A stretch of 64,000 nucleotides of DNA, taken from assembly GCA_016699165.1 (NCBI GenBank), contig CP064963.1, positions 2,294,001 through 2,358,000 on the forward strand. The letters are read 5' to 3'. The notes beneath the pieces were generated by a model. It was not told where the DNA came from. It searched no databases and saw only the letters and a program-made list of their open reading frames with translations. This DNA comes from Candidatus Melainabacteria bacterium (lineage in GTDB: Bacteria > Cyanobacteriota > Vampirovibrionia > Obscuribacterales > Obscuribacteraceae). Positions 8,720 to 17,754 of this stretch are shown piece after piece; the first letter of the stretch is position 1, and every line of letters begins with the position of its first letter. Position numbers and translations under genes: made by a program.

Positions 8720-9431
8720 TCATGCTCTCCTCTTTTAAATTTGTAGTGGAAAGAATTTTCTTACTGTCAGGACCGCAATTAAAAAGCAAATCTATGGCTG
8801 ACATGTTCGGCTCAAATGGCATCCAACGCTGCCTGTAGACAGGGTGTGAATAGTCATGATAAACAATTTTGATACCAGCATCCACAAACTTTTTCTCTTC
8901 CAGGTAATCCCGTCCAAAGGGACCTGAAATATAAGTTGTACATTCAACCTTTTTGCAAAGATCCAAAATTAAGTCGTCTTTAAAAAGTTGCGAGTTCAAT
9001 GAAGAACTGAACAAAGTTGGAGTGTTAATGTTGAAAGCGCCAAGTAAATATTCAGTTTGCTGCTGACACAGGTCTGCGAGCAGGTGCCATTCCTTGAAGT
9101 AAAATGCGTCAAAAAACTCACTATGCTCTTTATAAAAAGCAGTTTTGGAGTAGGCGTTTTGGATAGATTGAAAGTGATCTTTGCGCCAGTTTTCTTCGTT
9201 TTGAATTTCGATCTGATTGATTGGCAAATCAAATCCTTTTCCTTTAGTCTTAACTGGCACAGTCAACCAGTTCCAACCATTCGGCGTTCTTATTTTATTT
9301 CTTACAGTAAAACTGCGTTTTTCCAATTGCACATGATCCAATACTATATGAAGATCGCTAGCCGCAATCCTGTCAAAATACCCCAGCCATGGCAAATAAG
9401 CCGGTTGACTGATCGAAACTAATTTAGACAT
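8703..9431 (-). CDS. WbqC-family protein
   Basis: The 242-residue product matches the WbqC family (PF08889): SISQPAYLPWLGYFDRIAAS, then HIVLDHVQLEKRSF, RNKIRTPNGWNWLTVPV, and ISGPFGRDYL later. WbqC proteins are common in O-antigen and nonulosonate loci, and their chemistry is not settled as far as I know. Here it sits in a cassette with a PIG-L deacetylase and two methyltransferases, so a part in changing an amine substituent is plausible but unproven. It overlaps the gene before it by 1 bp and the gene after it by 17 bp. Confidence 0.85.
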   Translation of the reverse strand: MSKLVSISQPAYLPWLGYFDRIAASDLHIVLDHVQLEKRSFTVRNKIRTPNGWNWLTVPVKTKGKGFDLPINQIEIQNEENWRKDHFQSIQNAYSKTAFYKEHSEFFDAFYFKEWHLLADLCQQQTEYLLGAFNINTPTLFSSSLNSQLFKDDLILDLCKKVECTTYISGPFGRDYLEEKKFVDAGIKIVYHDYSHPVYRQRWMPFEPNMSAIDLLFNCGPDSKKILSTTNLKEESMNVREG

Positions 9432-10054
9432 CAGTTGGTGAACTCGCGAAACATATGAACAGTAAAATCATTTGGTAGATAGTCATGTCGTAGTATGCAT
9501 CTAGGAGTTATCTTTAAACAAAAATCTAAAACTTCTGCTGGATCAGCATAAAATTCACTTGGATCTTTTGTTGTAGATTTGGTACTTAACGAGTTAAATG
9601 CAATTCCGACCTTACACAAAGAAAATAGTCGGGTAATTAGATCTTGCATTCTTTTTTTATCACAAGCTAGAAAGAAGATTCCACTAGCAATTACAATATC
9701 GTGCTTTTCAACTCTACTATCTTCAATTCTTGTATTTTCAAATAACATTGATTTTTCTGGGTGGTGCTGTCGCGCCTGCTCAACCATCTCGTCCACGACA
9801 TCGATTCCGTGATAATTAAAATTTATCCCACGCTCAACAATGTAATCCAACATGTGCCCCAATCCACATCCGACATCAAGAAGGGAAAATGATTGTTGCG
9901 CCGCTAAGAAAGGATCTAAAAGAACTTTAAATCGTAATTTCTGTCCATTTAGTGATCCCCAGTTAACCGCTTCGTGTGTATTGCCATGCTTGTCTATTAA
10001 CGGCAAAAAATGCTCAGTCAAAATTGCTTGAAATATTTTCGATTCTTCCGTCAT
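9431..10054 (-). CDS. Class I SAM-dependent methyltransferase
   Basis: This 207-residue Rossmann methyltransferase has SAM-binding motif I LLDVGCGLGHMLDYI (residues about 58-72), followed by an acidic motif II (YHGIDVVDEMVEQA). The N-terminal region mentions no membrane segment. It is in the pse operon between another methyltransferase and WbqC, with 0-1 bp spacing on both sides. Likely substrates are a nonulosonate or a group attached to it, such as an N-acyl or O-position. The sequence does not tell whether O- or N-methylation occurs. Confidence 0.82.
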   Translation of the reverse strand: MTEESKIFQAILTEHFLPLIDKHGNTHEAVNWGSLNGQKLRFKVLLDPFLAAQQSFSLLDVGCGLGHMLDYIVERGINFNYHGIDVVDEMVEQARQHHPEKSMLFENTRIEDSRVEKHDIVIASGIFFLACDKKRMQDLITRLFSLCKVGIAFNSLSTKSTTKDPSEFYADPAEVLDFCLKITPRCILRHDYLPNDFTVHMFREFTN

Positions 10055-10756
10055 TTATTTAGGCAAACTAACTTTGCTAGCAATTATTCTCCATTCAGAA
10101 TGAACAAAGTTAGCGGCTTCTGTAACGTCAGTGACCTCTACTTTTTGAATATTTTCTATTTTAAACTCATCCCCTAGTGCATCAATTGCTTGTCGCTTTC
10201 CATAGAAGCAAATTTGACCAACACCTGTCATGGAGCCACTTTGGATATTTTCACAAACACCATCTTCTCCTATATCACCAGCGGCAAAGCTTGAATGATT
10301 TTCGCTATAGGGATTAAAGAAAAATTTTCCACCTATCTTTAAAACTCTTGCCACTTCTGTTATGGCCTTGCGTCCTGCAGCGAAACCACAACAAGTTATC
10401 GAACCCCGGTCTATAACTAAATCAAAAAAGTTGTTCGAATACGGAAGAGCAGTAAAGTTTCCAACTTCGATTTCGGCATGGAGACCATCTTGTTTGAGAA
10501 AGGTTTTTGCAACCTCTACCGCAGAAGCACTCCCTTCAATTCCATATGCACTCCACCCCTCCCGAGCAAGGAACCAAAGGTTATTACCAGTCCCACTACC
10601 TACTTCAAGGATGCGCACATTTGATCTGGCAACTTCTCGTGGCACATTGCGAAAGACGAAAGTAACAACACTATCGTAGGGGTATTTCACAGAATGTCCC
10701 TGCGAGTAAATCGTTTCCCAGATTGGGTCAAGGGCTTCTATATGGGAGTTAGACAA
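10055..10756 (-). CDS. Class I SAM-dependent methyltransferase
   Basis: The 233-residue product has SAM motif I ILEVGSGTGNNLWFLA, the acidic residue of motif II (YGIEGSASAV), and the later block DLVIDRGSITCCG. It is unrelated in detail to the adjacent methyltransferase, so the pair is not a recent duplication. The start is a TTG at 10756. The gene follows pseI by 65 bp and abuts the next methyltransferase without a gap. I infer methylation of the sugar or its side chain. Confidence 0.82.
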   Translation of the reverse strand: MSNSHIEALDPIWETIYSQGHSVKYPYDSVVTFVFRNVPREVARSNVRILEVGSGTGNNLWFLAREGWSAYGIEGSASAVEVAKTFLKQDGLHAEIEVGNFTALPYSNNFFDLVIDRGSITCCGFAAGRKAITEVARVLKIGGKFFFNPYSENHSSFAAGDIGEDGVCENIQSGSMTGVGQICFYGKRQAIDALGDEFKIENIQKVEVTDVTEAANFVHSEWRIIASKVSLPK

Positions 10757-10821
10757 AGTTTCGATTCCAAGCCGACAATACTTACAAATTCTAACTCCAC
10801 TCAGAAGAACTTAAATGATTC

Positions 10822-11889
10822 TCACTTAAGGTCAACTAAATCTTCCTCCAACAGAATTTGAAACTTTTCAACGTCCTGACTGAGAGACCTTCCCAAAATC
10901 GACTTTAATTCGTAAGCCGGCAAACCACTTCCAGGTCTTTTGAATACAATGTCCTCCTCTGTTAAGACATGGCCTGCCTTCAACGAGTGAGAAGCAGCAC
11001 ATGAAAGTCGGTACTCGTCACGCCCAGACAGTTCACTTTCTGCGGGAATTAACTTTTCTGAACCGAGAAGCTTTTCCATACATCGAACTTCTCGAACTAA
11101 ATTTTTCATCTCTTCTAAGTTGCTTGAAAATCTGTGATCTGGGCCGGGTAATGCTTTGTCCAAAGTGAAGTGTTTTTCTATCCAGCATGCGCCTAACGCG
11201 ACAGCTCCAACTGCAGCCTGACTACCTTCGGAATGATCAGAAAAGCCTACAAGGCATTTCAACTTTGATTTTATAGAAATAATTTTTCTAAGATTTACAT
11301 GTTCAGGCGCAGTGGGATAAGACGATGTGCAATGCAAAACTATCAATCGATCATTACCAGTATTGCGGACCGCATTTGCAGCAATTTCGATTTCATTTTC
11401 ATTAGCCATTCCGGTTGCTATAACAACTGGCAGATTAGTTTTGCCCATATATTCAAGAAGCTTGGAATTTGTCAAAAAATCTGATCCATTTTTCAAAACT
11501 TTGACATCCTGCCCAACTAAAAGATCTACACCCGCCTCACTTGTAGGAGTGCTATGAAAGATAACTCCAGATTTTGCGCAGTGTTCTTTCAACATTATCA
11601 AATTTACAGAAGTCAATTCACAACGCTTGAACATTTCGTACTGTGATTCAACTATATCCTTACCTTCACTCTGGTATCGATAGGACAAATTACTTTGCGG
11701 GCTCAGAAAATCTTCAGTGTAGTAATTTTGAAATTTAACACTATCAACACCTGCTTCAACTGCAGCGTCTATCGTTTTTTTTGCAAGTTCCATATCACCA
11801 TTATGATTAATGCCTATTTCAGCAACGATAAATGCTGGCGAAAAACCTCCAACTAGTCGATTTTCAATCTTTATCACTTGGTCATACAT
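10822..11889 (-). CDS. pseI: Nonulosonic acid synthase, probably pseudaminic acid synthase
   Basis: This 355-residue NeuB-family enzyme condenses a six-carbon amino sugar with phosphoenolpyruvate. The barrel domain has FIVAEIGINHNGD, DSVKFQNY, VLHCTSSYPTAPE, GFSDHSEGSQAA and IEKHFTLDKALPGPDH; residues about 285-350 form the SAF antifreeze-like domain. The ATG at 11889 has GAGGAG seven bases upstream and follows the GNAT stop by 11 bp, so it is preferred over the TTG at 11904. The pse label rests on pseF and pseG in the same operon. The block KNGSDFLTNSKLLEYMG is not the usual PseI wording, so another nonulosonate specificity is possible. Confidence 0.8.
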   Translation of the reverse strand: MYDQVIKIENRLVGGFSPAFIVAEIGINHNGDMELAKKTIDAAVEAGVDSVKFQNYYTEDFLSPQSNLSYRYQSEGKDIVESQYEMFKRCELTSVNLIMLKEHCAKSGVIFHSTPTSEAGVDLLVGQDVKVLKNGSDFLTNSKLLEYMGKTNLPVVIATGMANENEIEIAANAVRNTGNDRLIVLHCTSSYPTAPEHVNLRKIISIKSKLKCLVGFSDHSEGSQAAVGAVALGACWIEKHFTLDKALPGPDHRFSSNLEEMKNLVREVRCMEKLLGSEKLIPAESELSGRDEYRLSCAASHSLKAGHVLTEEDIVFKRPGSGLPAYELKSILGRSLSQDVEKFQILLEEDLVDLK

Positions 11890-11900
11890 CAAATCGCTCC

Positions 11901-12857
11901 TCAAGGCTCTTCAAAAAATCGTCGGAACTGGTGTGCAGAGGATTTAGGCTTTGCTCCTAATTTTTCCCAAGTTCTTTGCACCGCAAAATTTGACAGATGA
12001 GTCCAAATATCTACAGATCTGTACCCACGCGTCTCCAAATAATCGAGAGTAAATTCGACCAGAGTTTGATAGATACCACGTCCACTAAATCTTGGACTGA
12101 TAGCATTCAATGGTATTTCAGCATTCATATTGTTTGGATTCAATTTCAAAGTAATAAAACCAGCCAAGACCCCGTTGTAGAGTGCAATTAGTACAATATC
12201 TGCCATGCCCCTATTAGCAAAGGAGTTAAAAATCCACAGCCGATATAATTCTTTGACTTTATTCTGATTCAAAAAAATATCGCTATTAAATCTATTCACA
12301 TTGTAAGTACGATCACCAAAACAAGTTTCGCTAATGGACTGTAATTCAGCGATATCATCTTCAGTAGCTATATGCAATTCAATTTCTTTATTACAATTAA
12401 ATTTTGATTGTTTTGTTATTTCCAATCCATACAAAACTGTAGTGTCCATCAGCTCAAAGTGTGCTTTTGAAATCAAATGCTGTCCAACAGTATCGTCCGG
12501 ATGTATTAATACTGATAGATACTTATACTCTTGGACTATTGCTTCATTCACAAATTTTTCAAGCAAAACATGTCCTATATTTAGAGCTTCAGATTGGTGA
12601 GAGCTGATTTCAGGAGTAATAAAAGGGAAAATTTTTCCCATCTTGATTCCAAAATGCCTACTATCCCAGTCAAGATGCCGTAGTCCAAGCAACCATTTGT
12701 GGTGTTTTGTTTCTTGCTTAACCAAGAAAATACTGCTGGAGACCAAAGAATTGAAATCTGATTCGTTTTCAGTACATACAAAATGTCGGCTTAAACGCCA
12801 CTGTTTCAAGGCTTCGACAAAAAATGGATCTGGAGTTTTTTTAGATTGGTGAGGCAT
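11901..12857 (-). CDS. WecD-like GNAT N-acetyltransferase, candidate PseH
   Basis: The 318-residue protein has an N-terminal segment with LRHLDWDSRHFGIKMGKI, typical of WecD-like sugar N-acetyltransferases, and a C-terminal GNAT domain (residues about 165-315) with the acetyl-CoA loop block ISPRFSGRGIYQTLVEF and the closing FAVQRTWEKLGAK. In the pseudaminic pathway PseH acetylates the 4-amino group made by PseC; no other candidate in the pse operon could do this, so PseH function is inferred from context. It is the first gene of the leftward operon, with a -10 box nine bases before the ATG. Confidence 0.75.
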   Translation of the reverse strand: MPHQSKKTPDPFFVEALKQWRLSRHFVCTENESDFNSLVSSSIFLVKQETKHHKWLLGLRHLDWDSRHFGIKMGKIFPFITPEISSHQSEALNIGHVLLEKFVNEAIVQEYKYLSVLIHPDDTVGQHLISKAHFELMDTTVLYGLEITKQSKFNCNKEIELHIATEDDIAELQSISETCFGDRTYNVNRFNSDIFLNQNKVKELYRLWIFNSFANRGMADIVLIALYNGVLAGFITLKLNPNNMNAEIPLNAISPRFSGRGIYQTLVEFTLDYLETRGYRSVDIWTHLSNFAVQRTWEKLGAKPKSSAHQFRRFFEEP

Positions 12858-12866
12858 GAGCGCTTG

Positions 12867-12872
12867 ATTTTA
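12867..12872 (-). promoter_or_regulatory. Extended -10 box of the leftward pse operon
   Basis: On the reverse strand, TGaTAAAAT (extended -10 form) ends nine bases before the ATG of the GNAT gene. No Shine-Dalgarno site fits in the gap. Transcription starting about 7 nt after the box would give a leader of only a few bases. The -35 region is not recognisable. Confidence 0.5.
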
Positions 12873-12931
12873 TCATCATCGGTCTTTAAGTGTATGTTAT
12901 TCTAGCTGGAAATGGAGTTCAACTTGAAATT

Positions 12932-14665
12932 ATGGTGATGGCTCTCTTCTCGCGAATTCTCAAAAAATTTTTCGCTAAATCAAAATCTAAAAACCATACC
13001 AATGAAGCAAAACCACAAGACGATTGGTTGACCGATGGTTATAGCTGGATACCCGACTGGAAAGAAATAATTGGATCCGATTGGAGCGAGTGGGAGAAAC
13101 GTCGAGATCTCGCACGAGGAGGACCAAAAGTTTTGATTGCCACTACAGTTGGTGGCAACTCCATGTTAACACCGCTTGAAACACTTTATGCCTTAGGGCT
13201 TACTCTAAGAGGAGCTGAAGTTCATTTTTTGTTGTGCGATAAAGTTCTACCAGCGTGTCAAAACTCTTATGGCTCCGACCTTCAAAATCAAAAGAATTTT
13301 CTCACCGATGGACCAGGAATAGACATGTGCAACTGGTGCTTCGATTGTGGAACAAAAAGCATTGTTCCACTCGGTCTTACACTTCATAGAATGTCTGATT
13401 TTTTGTCTGAACAAAATTTCTCTAATGCTAATTCACTGTCTCTGCTAGCCGACATTGACCAGATAAACAATTACAGTTATCAGGGAATTGCACTTGGCGA
13501 AAGCGTAATGTCTGGAACGCTTCGTTTTTTTGGTAGAGGAGATTTCGAAGGTGAAATTTATTCAGATGACGTAATTCGGCGATTTTTGAAGGCCGGAATT
13601 TTATGTGTTGATGCGCTCAACTCATTATATGACCAATATCAATTTGATCATACACTCGTAAATCAAGGATTCTATGTACCTCAAGGAGTCGCAGTCGAGG
13701 TAGCGCACAATAGAGGAAATCACCTTGTCTGCTGGGATGTCTGCTACCGGAACAAGTGCGTTACGATGTCTCACAGCAATACTTATTTCCGTACCCTTGT
13801 CGATGATTCAATTGAAGAATGGAATAATTTGCAGTGGAATCAAAAACTAGAGGATGAAATAACAGGCTACCTTACAGGTCGTTGGTCGGGGAAATACGAC
13901 TGGATGAAGTTCAACGAAAGCGGCGCAGATTCAAATCCTGTTGATTTGATGAAAGAAATAGGCGTCAATCCAAATATTCCAGTAATAGGCCTTCTTACCA
14001 ATGTAGTTTGGGATGCACAAGTCTATTACCCGGGTAATTCATTCCCTAATATGCTTGACTGGCTAATGAAGACAGTGAAATACATGGCATCACGCGAGGA
14101 TCTACAATTATTGATTCGCGTTCATCCTGCCGAACTCAAAAGTTGGCAAAAATCCAGACAATTTGCGGAAGATGAAATAAAAAAAGAATTTCCCGAATTA
14201 CCCAAGAATGTCTTTATCATTCCACCTCAAAGTACTATAAATACATACAAAGCAATGATGGCATGCGATTCTGTACTCATATATGCAACAACTGCAGGCT
14301 TAGAATTAGCTTGCATGGGAATTCCAACCGTAATTGCGGGAGAAGCTTGGATGCGCGGCAAGTCTATTGGAATCGACGTAGTGAGCCAACATCAGTATAT
14401 TGAAACCCTAGATACACTGCCTTTCAAAAAGCGAATGGATGCCACTCAGATTTCAAAAGCAAAAAAATATGCCTATCATTTTTACTTGAGGAAGATGATT
14501 GAGTTAGGAATGCTTGAACCCATGCCTTTCGAGAACTGCCCCTACCGAATTTCCGAAGTTGGCATTTCGGGATTTGACAAAGGTGCAGATCTTGGATTAG
14601 ATATCATCTGCGATGGCATACTAAATAATTCGTCTTTCGTTTTCCCGGCTGAGAATCGAAATTAA
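12932..14665 (+). CDS. Capsule-type GT-B glycosyltransferase with CxxCxxC motif, copy 1
   Basis: The C-terminal half has the signature of capsule-polysaccharide transferases (PF05159-like): LIRVHPAELKSW, STINTYKAMMACDSVLIY, TAGLELACMGIPTVIAGEAW and RGKSIGIDV. The N-terminal half has LIATTVGGNSMLTPLETLYA, then a conserved cysteine set (Cys102, Cys109, Cys133, Cys136, Cys139) ending in CNWCFDC. The 577-residue protein is paralogous over its whole length to 18975-20720. I infer that it transfers a nonulosonate or a neighbouring sugar onto the glycan. ATG 12932 or 12938 fits the paralogue start; the frame is open to a GTG at 12890. It is divergent from the pse operon. Confidence 0.78.
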   Translation: MVMALFSRILKKFFAKSKSKNHTNEAKPQDDWLTDGYSWIPDWKEIIGSDWSEWEKRRDLARGGPKVLIATTVGGNSMLTPLETLYALGLTLRGAEVHFLLCDKVLPACQNSYGSDLQNQKNFLTDGPGIDMCNWCFDCGTKSIVPLGLTLHRMSDFLSEQNFSNANSLSLLADIDQINNYSYQGIALGESVMSGTLRFFGRGDFEGEIYSDDVIRRFLKAGILCVDALNSLYDQYQFDHTLVNQGFYVPQGVAVEVAHNRGNHLVCWDVCYRNKCVTMSHSNTYFRTLVDDSIEEWNNLQWNQKLEDEITGYLTGRWSGKYDWMKFNESGADSNPVDLMKEIGVNPNIPVIGLLTNVVWDAQVYYPGNSFPNMLDWLMKTVKYMASREDLQLLIRVHPAELKSWQKSRQFAEDEIKKEFPELPKNVFIIPPQSTINTYKAMMACDSVLIYATTAGLELACMGIPTVIAGEAWMRGKSIGIDVVSQHQYIETLDTLPFKKRMDATQISKAKKYAYHFYLRKMIELGMLEPMPFENCPYRISEVGISGFDKGADLGLDIICDGILNNSSFVFPAENRN

Positions 14666-14680
14666 AAACGAACTCTTAGG

Positions 14681-15841
14681 TTATCCAAAGATTTTAAAGT
14701 TGAATAATTTTCGAAGCTGCCACCTGAGACTCATTTGCTTGAGAAATTCGATTTGTATTTCAAAATTTTTGTGCAGCGATAAATACTCAGATTCTAACCT
14801 TCTGAAGTCTTTATCGATTTTGTCATACACATTTTTTTTTCTGAAATATATTCGTTCATTACTTCCTAAAATCGCAATCCATTCCTGAATTTCCATTCTC
14901 TGAATTTTTAACATCATAAATTCATTATTGGAATTGCAGTCGAATGCAGATTCAAACCCATCTGAGTTAACAAAACTTGGAGGCAGCGGAGGACTACTAA
15001 CATCGCGCTTAGACAACTGCTCAACAACATCCGCATACCTATTACGCAAATTGAAATATCCTTCAGCTAACTGAACATAACCATTTTTCAGTTTATTCAA
15101 GTCAAAGTCTATTTCTTGATATTTGTTGTTAAGGACAACGCAAATTTCTTCAAGATTTTCAAAAAACAAATTTTCATTTTCGGCAACGATGGCTTCAACT
15201 TCCGTCAGCTTGCCTTCATCAGACAAGCTTCCTTTATATTTTCGATAAAAATAAAGTGGTTCATCTATTTGAAGTATTTTTGCACCGCTTGCAAAAACTC
15301 TCAGCCAAAAATCCACATCGGGAGAGCTCTTGATTTTTAAATTGTAGCCACCAACCATCTCAAAAACGTTTCTACGGAACAGAACCGTACTTGGTATAGG
15401 CAAACCAGACATCAACTTCGCAAGTGTCGCATTAGGCGACCAAACCATATCTACATCGCCAAAAATCTGCACCTGACTATAAACAGCTGAAATATCCGGA
15501 AGCTCTTCTAGCTTGCTTACAGCTTCTTTCAAAAAATTTGGATGAATTAAATCATCTGCATCCAGGGGAACTACGAGTTCTCCTTTCGATGCGTAAAATG
15601 CTGTATTTCTCGCGGCTGCTAGTCCGCGATTTGTTTCGTGGTCAATAAAAGTAATCGAATATGAGTCGCAATTAGTCAGAATGTCTCTGACTGAAGGTAA
15701 ACGAGAGCCATCGTTAACAATTACGATTTCGAAATTTTCGTAATTTTGTCGAAATATACTTTCTACTGTTTCCAGCACAAATTCATGTGCATTGTAAAAC
15801 GGTATTAACACTGAAACGAGCGGGGAATTCGATTTAAGCAC
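14681..15841 (-). CDS. Family 2 glycosyltransferase with C-terminal coiled-coil extension
   Basis: The 386-residue protein has a GT-A domain in residues 1-215: SVLIPFYNAHEFVLETVESI, IVIVNDGS, GLAAARNTAF and the metal-binding LDADD. After about residue 230 the sequence is charged and helical with no membrane segment, a likely coiled coil or docking domain. It probably adds a hexose or hexosamine to the glycan. The start is a GTG at 15841. It converges on the GT-B gene (15-bp gap) and diverges from the ABC transporter genes. Donor and acceptor cannot be told from sequence. Confidence 0.85.
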   Translation of the reverse strand: MLKSNSPLVSVLIPFYNAHEFVLETVESIFRQNYENFEIVIVNDGSRLPSVRDILTNCDSYSITFIDHETNRGLAAARNTAFYASKGELVVPLDADDLIHPNFLKEAVSKLEELPDISAVYSQVQIFGDVDMVWSPNATLAKLMSGLPIPSTVLFRRNVFEMVGGYNLKIKSSPDVDFWLRVFASGAKILQIDEPLYFYRKYKGSLSDEGKLTEVEAIVAENENLFFENLEEICVVLNNKYQEIDFDLNKLKNGYVQLAEGYFNLRNRYADVVEQLSKRDVSSPPLPPSFVNSDGFESAFDCNSNNEFMMLKIQRMEIQEWIAILGSNERIYFRKKNVYDKIDKDFRRLESEYLSLHKNFEIQIEFLKQMSLRWQLRKLFNFKIFG

Positions 15842-16015
15842 TATGGAATAAAACTCATTTTCGACGCTTTTTAGTATAAACAGCAGTCTTCAGCTTATCT
15901 GAATCAACCTTTCAGTAATAGCCAAAAGCCCATATCTGACTAAAATATTAAGGTAGCAGCTCGATTCACCATCTGTCATGTGCTAGCATCTTGTAATCCT
16001 CAACATGCAGTATTT

Positions 16016-16915
16016 ATGATAGTCGATCTCAAAGAAAAAACCTCTACAAACCTGCCCAATTCAGCGTTCCCCGGGCTCACGCCTCAAGCAGATCTAGTTG
16101 ATGCGCGCTGCACACCCAGCAGCTTACAGGGCTTTCTTGGGCTGTGGGACATTAGAAATCTCATATTTAAGTTTGTTTGGCGCGATTTCGAAAGCAGATT
16201 TAAAGGCTCATTACTTGGTGCTGTTTGGCCTCTTCTGAACCCTTTAGGTCATTTGATGCTGTACACGTTTCTTTTCAGCATAGTTCTCCAGGTTCGGTTT
16301 GGGACGAGCAATAGCACTTCTAATTTTGCTCTCTACCTTATGACAGCGTATATTCCATGGACAGCGATGAGCGAAGCTGTTTCTAGTTCCACCACGCGGG
16401 TTCTAGAAGTACCAAACCTAGTTAAAAGAGTGGTCTTTCCATTAGAAATTTTGCCTCTTGTTCTACCAATATCATCATTTGTTAATGCGATCATCGGACT
16501 TAGCTTGGTCGCAGCATTCTCGTTTTTTCAAATGGGCAAGATTCAACCAACAGTTCTTCTGTTGCCCCTGGTACTCATTCCGCATTTTCTATTCACTGCC
16601 GGGCTGTGTTGGTTTTTAGCCAGCATTGGAGTTTTTATAAGAGATTGCAAACATTTCACAGCGTTAGCACTCGCCGCCGGAATGTACATTACTCCTATTG
16701 TTTACCCTGCCGACAGATTGCCAGAAAATCTTCGTTGGTTACTTTATCTGAACCCTGTTTCCGGAATGATAACTGATTACAGAAAATTGCTTCTTGAAGG
16801 TCAACTTCCCGAAATTACTTCATACATAATTTACTCGTGCGTATCAATTTTGGTTTGTGCATTAGGCTTTCACTTTTTCTTTAAAACTAAAAACAGCTTC
16901 GCGGATGTCGTATAG
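16016..16915 (+). CDS. wzm: ABC-2 polysaccharide export permease
   Basis: This is a 299-residue inner-membrane permease of the Wzm/TagG/KpsM class. About six hydrophobic segments follow a cytoplasmic N-terminus with WRDFESRFKGSLLGAVWPLL, the family hallmark. Later blocks VVFPLEILPLV and PIVYPADRLPENLRWLLYLNP are also typical. It would export a lipid-linked glycan together with the ATPase encoded directly after it. The ATG at 16016 is preferred; the frame is open to a GTG at 15980. Its presence implies ABC-dependent rather than Wzx/Wzy-dependent export. Confidence 0.9.
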   Translation: MIVDLKEKTSTNLPNSAFPGLTPQADLVDARCTPSSLQGFLGLWDIRNLIFKFVWRDFESRFKGSLLGAVWPLLNPLGHLMLYTFLFSIVLQVRFGTSNSTSNFALYLMTAYIPWTAMSEAVSSSTTRVLEVPNLVKRVVFPLEILPLVLPISSFVNAIIGLSLVAAFSFFQMGKIQPTVLLLPLVLIPHFLFTAGLCWFLASIGVFIRDCKHFTALALAAGMYITPIVYPADRLPENLRWLLYLNPVSGMITDYRKLLLEGQLPEITSYIIYSCVSILVCALGFHFFFKTKNSFADVV

Positions 16916-17719
16916 ATGAACAGTAATATTGAAAAACCTGAAGTGAATTACCATGTTGAGCTTAGAGATGTTTCTAAGCGTTATAACATTTACGATAAAC
17001 CGACAGATAGACTCAAAGAAATTCTATTAAGAAACAAACGTTGCTATCACCGGGAGTATTGGGCTTTAAGTGATTTTTCATACAAATTTCAAAGACATAC
17101 AACTGCCATTCTAGGCGCCAACGGCTCAGGGAAATCAACATTATTGCAACTCATGGCAGGCGTTGTGCAACCTACAACCGGCCAAATTGCTACTCGAGGC
17201 AGACTAACTGCCATTCTTGAATTGGGTGCTGGTTTTCAAACCGAATATACAGGTCGGGAAAATGCGTTACTGTACGGAATGATATTAGGCATTTCGGAAG
17301 AGGAGATGAAAGACCGGCTGGACGAAATTAACGATTATGCAGAGTTGGGTGACTTTTTTGATCAACCAATCAAAACATACTCCAGCGGAATGGTTGTGAG
17401 ACTAGCTTTTGCATGCGCTACCAGTGTCGACTGCGATATCTTATTGATTGATGAAGCCCTTTCGGTGGGCGATGAACATTTTAAGTGGAAGTGTTTGAAG
17501 CGAATAGCCAAACTCCAGGAAAACGACAAAACTATTATTTTCGTTTCTCACAATATGCAGACGGTCAGAGACTTTTGTCACTCCGCTATTCTTTTAAATG
17601 CCGGAAAGATAGTAGATGCCGGAGCCGTAGATGACATTATTCCTCAGTATTGTGAAGTAGTTAAAAGCAAAGAATCTCAATCTCACAAACGTTTCACGTC
17701 TCAACCTTCAATTATCTAA
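16916..17719 (+). CDS. wzt: ABC-2 polysaccharide export ATPase
   Basis: The 267-residue ATPase begins at the base after the wzm stop. It has Walker A ILGANGSGKST, the GAGFQTEYTGRENA block of polysaccharide exporters, signature YSSGMVVRLAFA, Walker B ILLIDEALSVGD and the switch SHNM. It powers flipping of the glycan across the inner membrane. It ends soon after the nucleotide-binding domain, so it lacks the C-terminal carbohydrate-binding domain found in O9a-type Wzt. This points to a transporter that does not read a chain-terminal mark. Confidence 0.92.
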   Translation: MNSNIEKPEVNYHVELRDVSKRYNIYDKPTDRLKEILLRNKRCYHREYWALSDFSYKFQRHTTAILGANGSGKSTLLQLMAGVVQPTTGQIATRGRLTAILELGAGFQTEYTGRENALLYGMILGISEEEMKDRLDEINDYAELGDFFDQPIKTYSSGMVVRLAFACATSVDCDILLIDEALSVGDEHFKWKCLKRIAKLQENDKTIIFVSHNMQTVRDFCHSAILLNAGKIVDAGAVDDIIPQYCEVVKSKESQSHKRFTSQPSII

Positions 17720-17754
17720 ATTTGAAGTAGGGCATTTTCCAAGGCTGAACAAAA

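Noticed and set aside
10822..11889. N-acetylneuraminic acid synthase (NeuB) as the specific function
   Set aside because: pseF and pseG in the same operon point to pseudaminic acid; no neuraminate-specific neighbours on this strand, though specificity is not certain.
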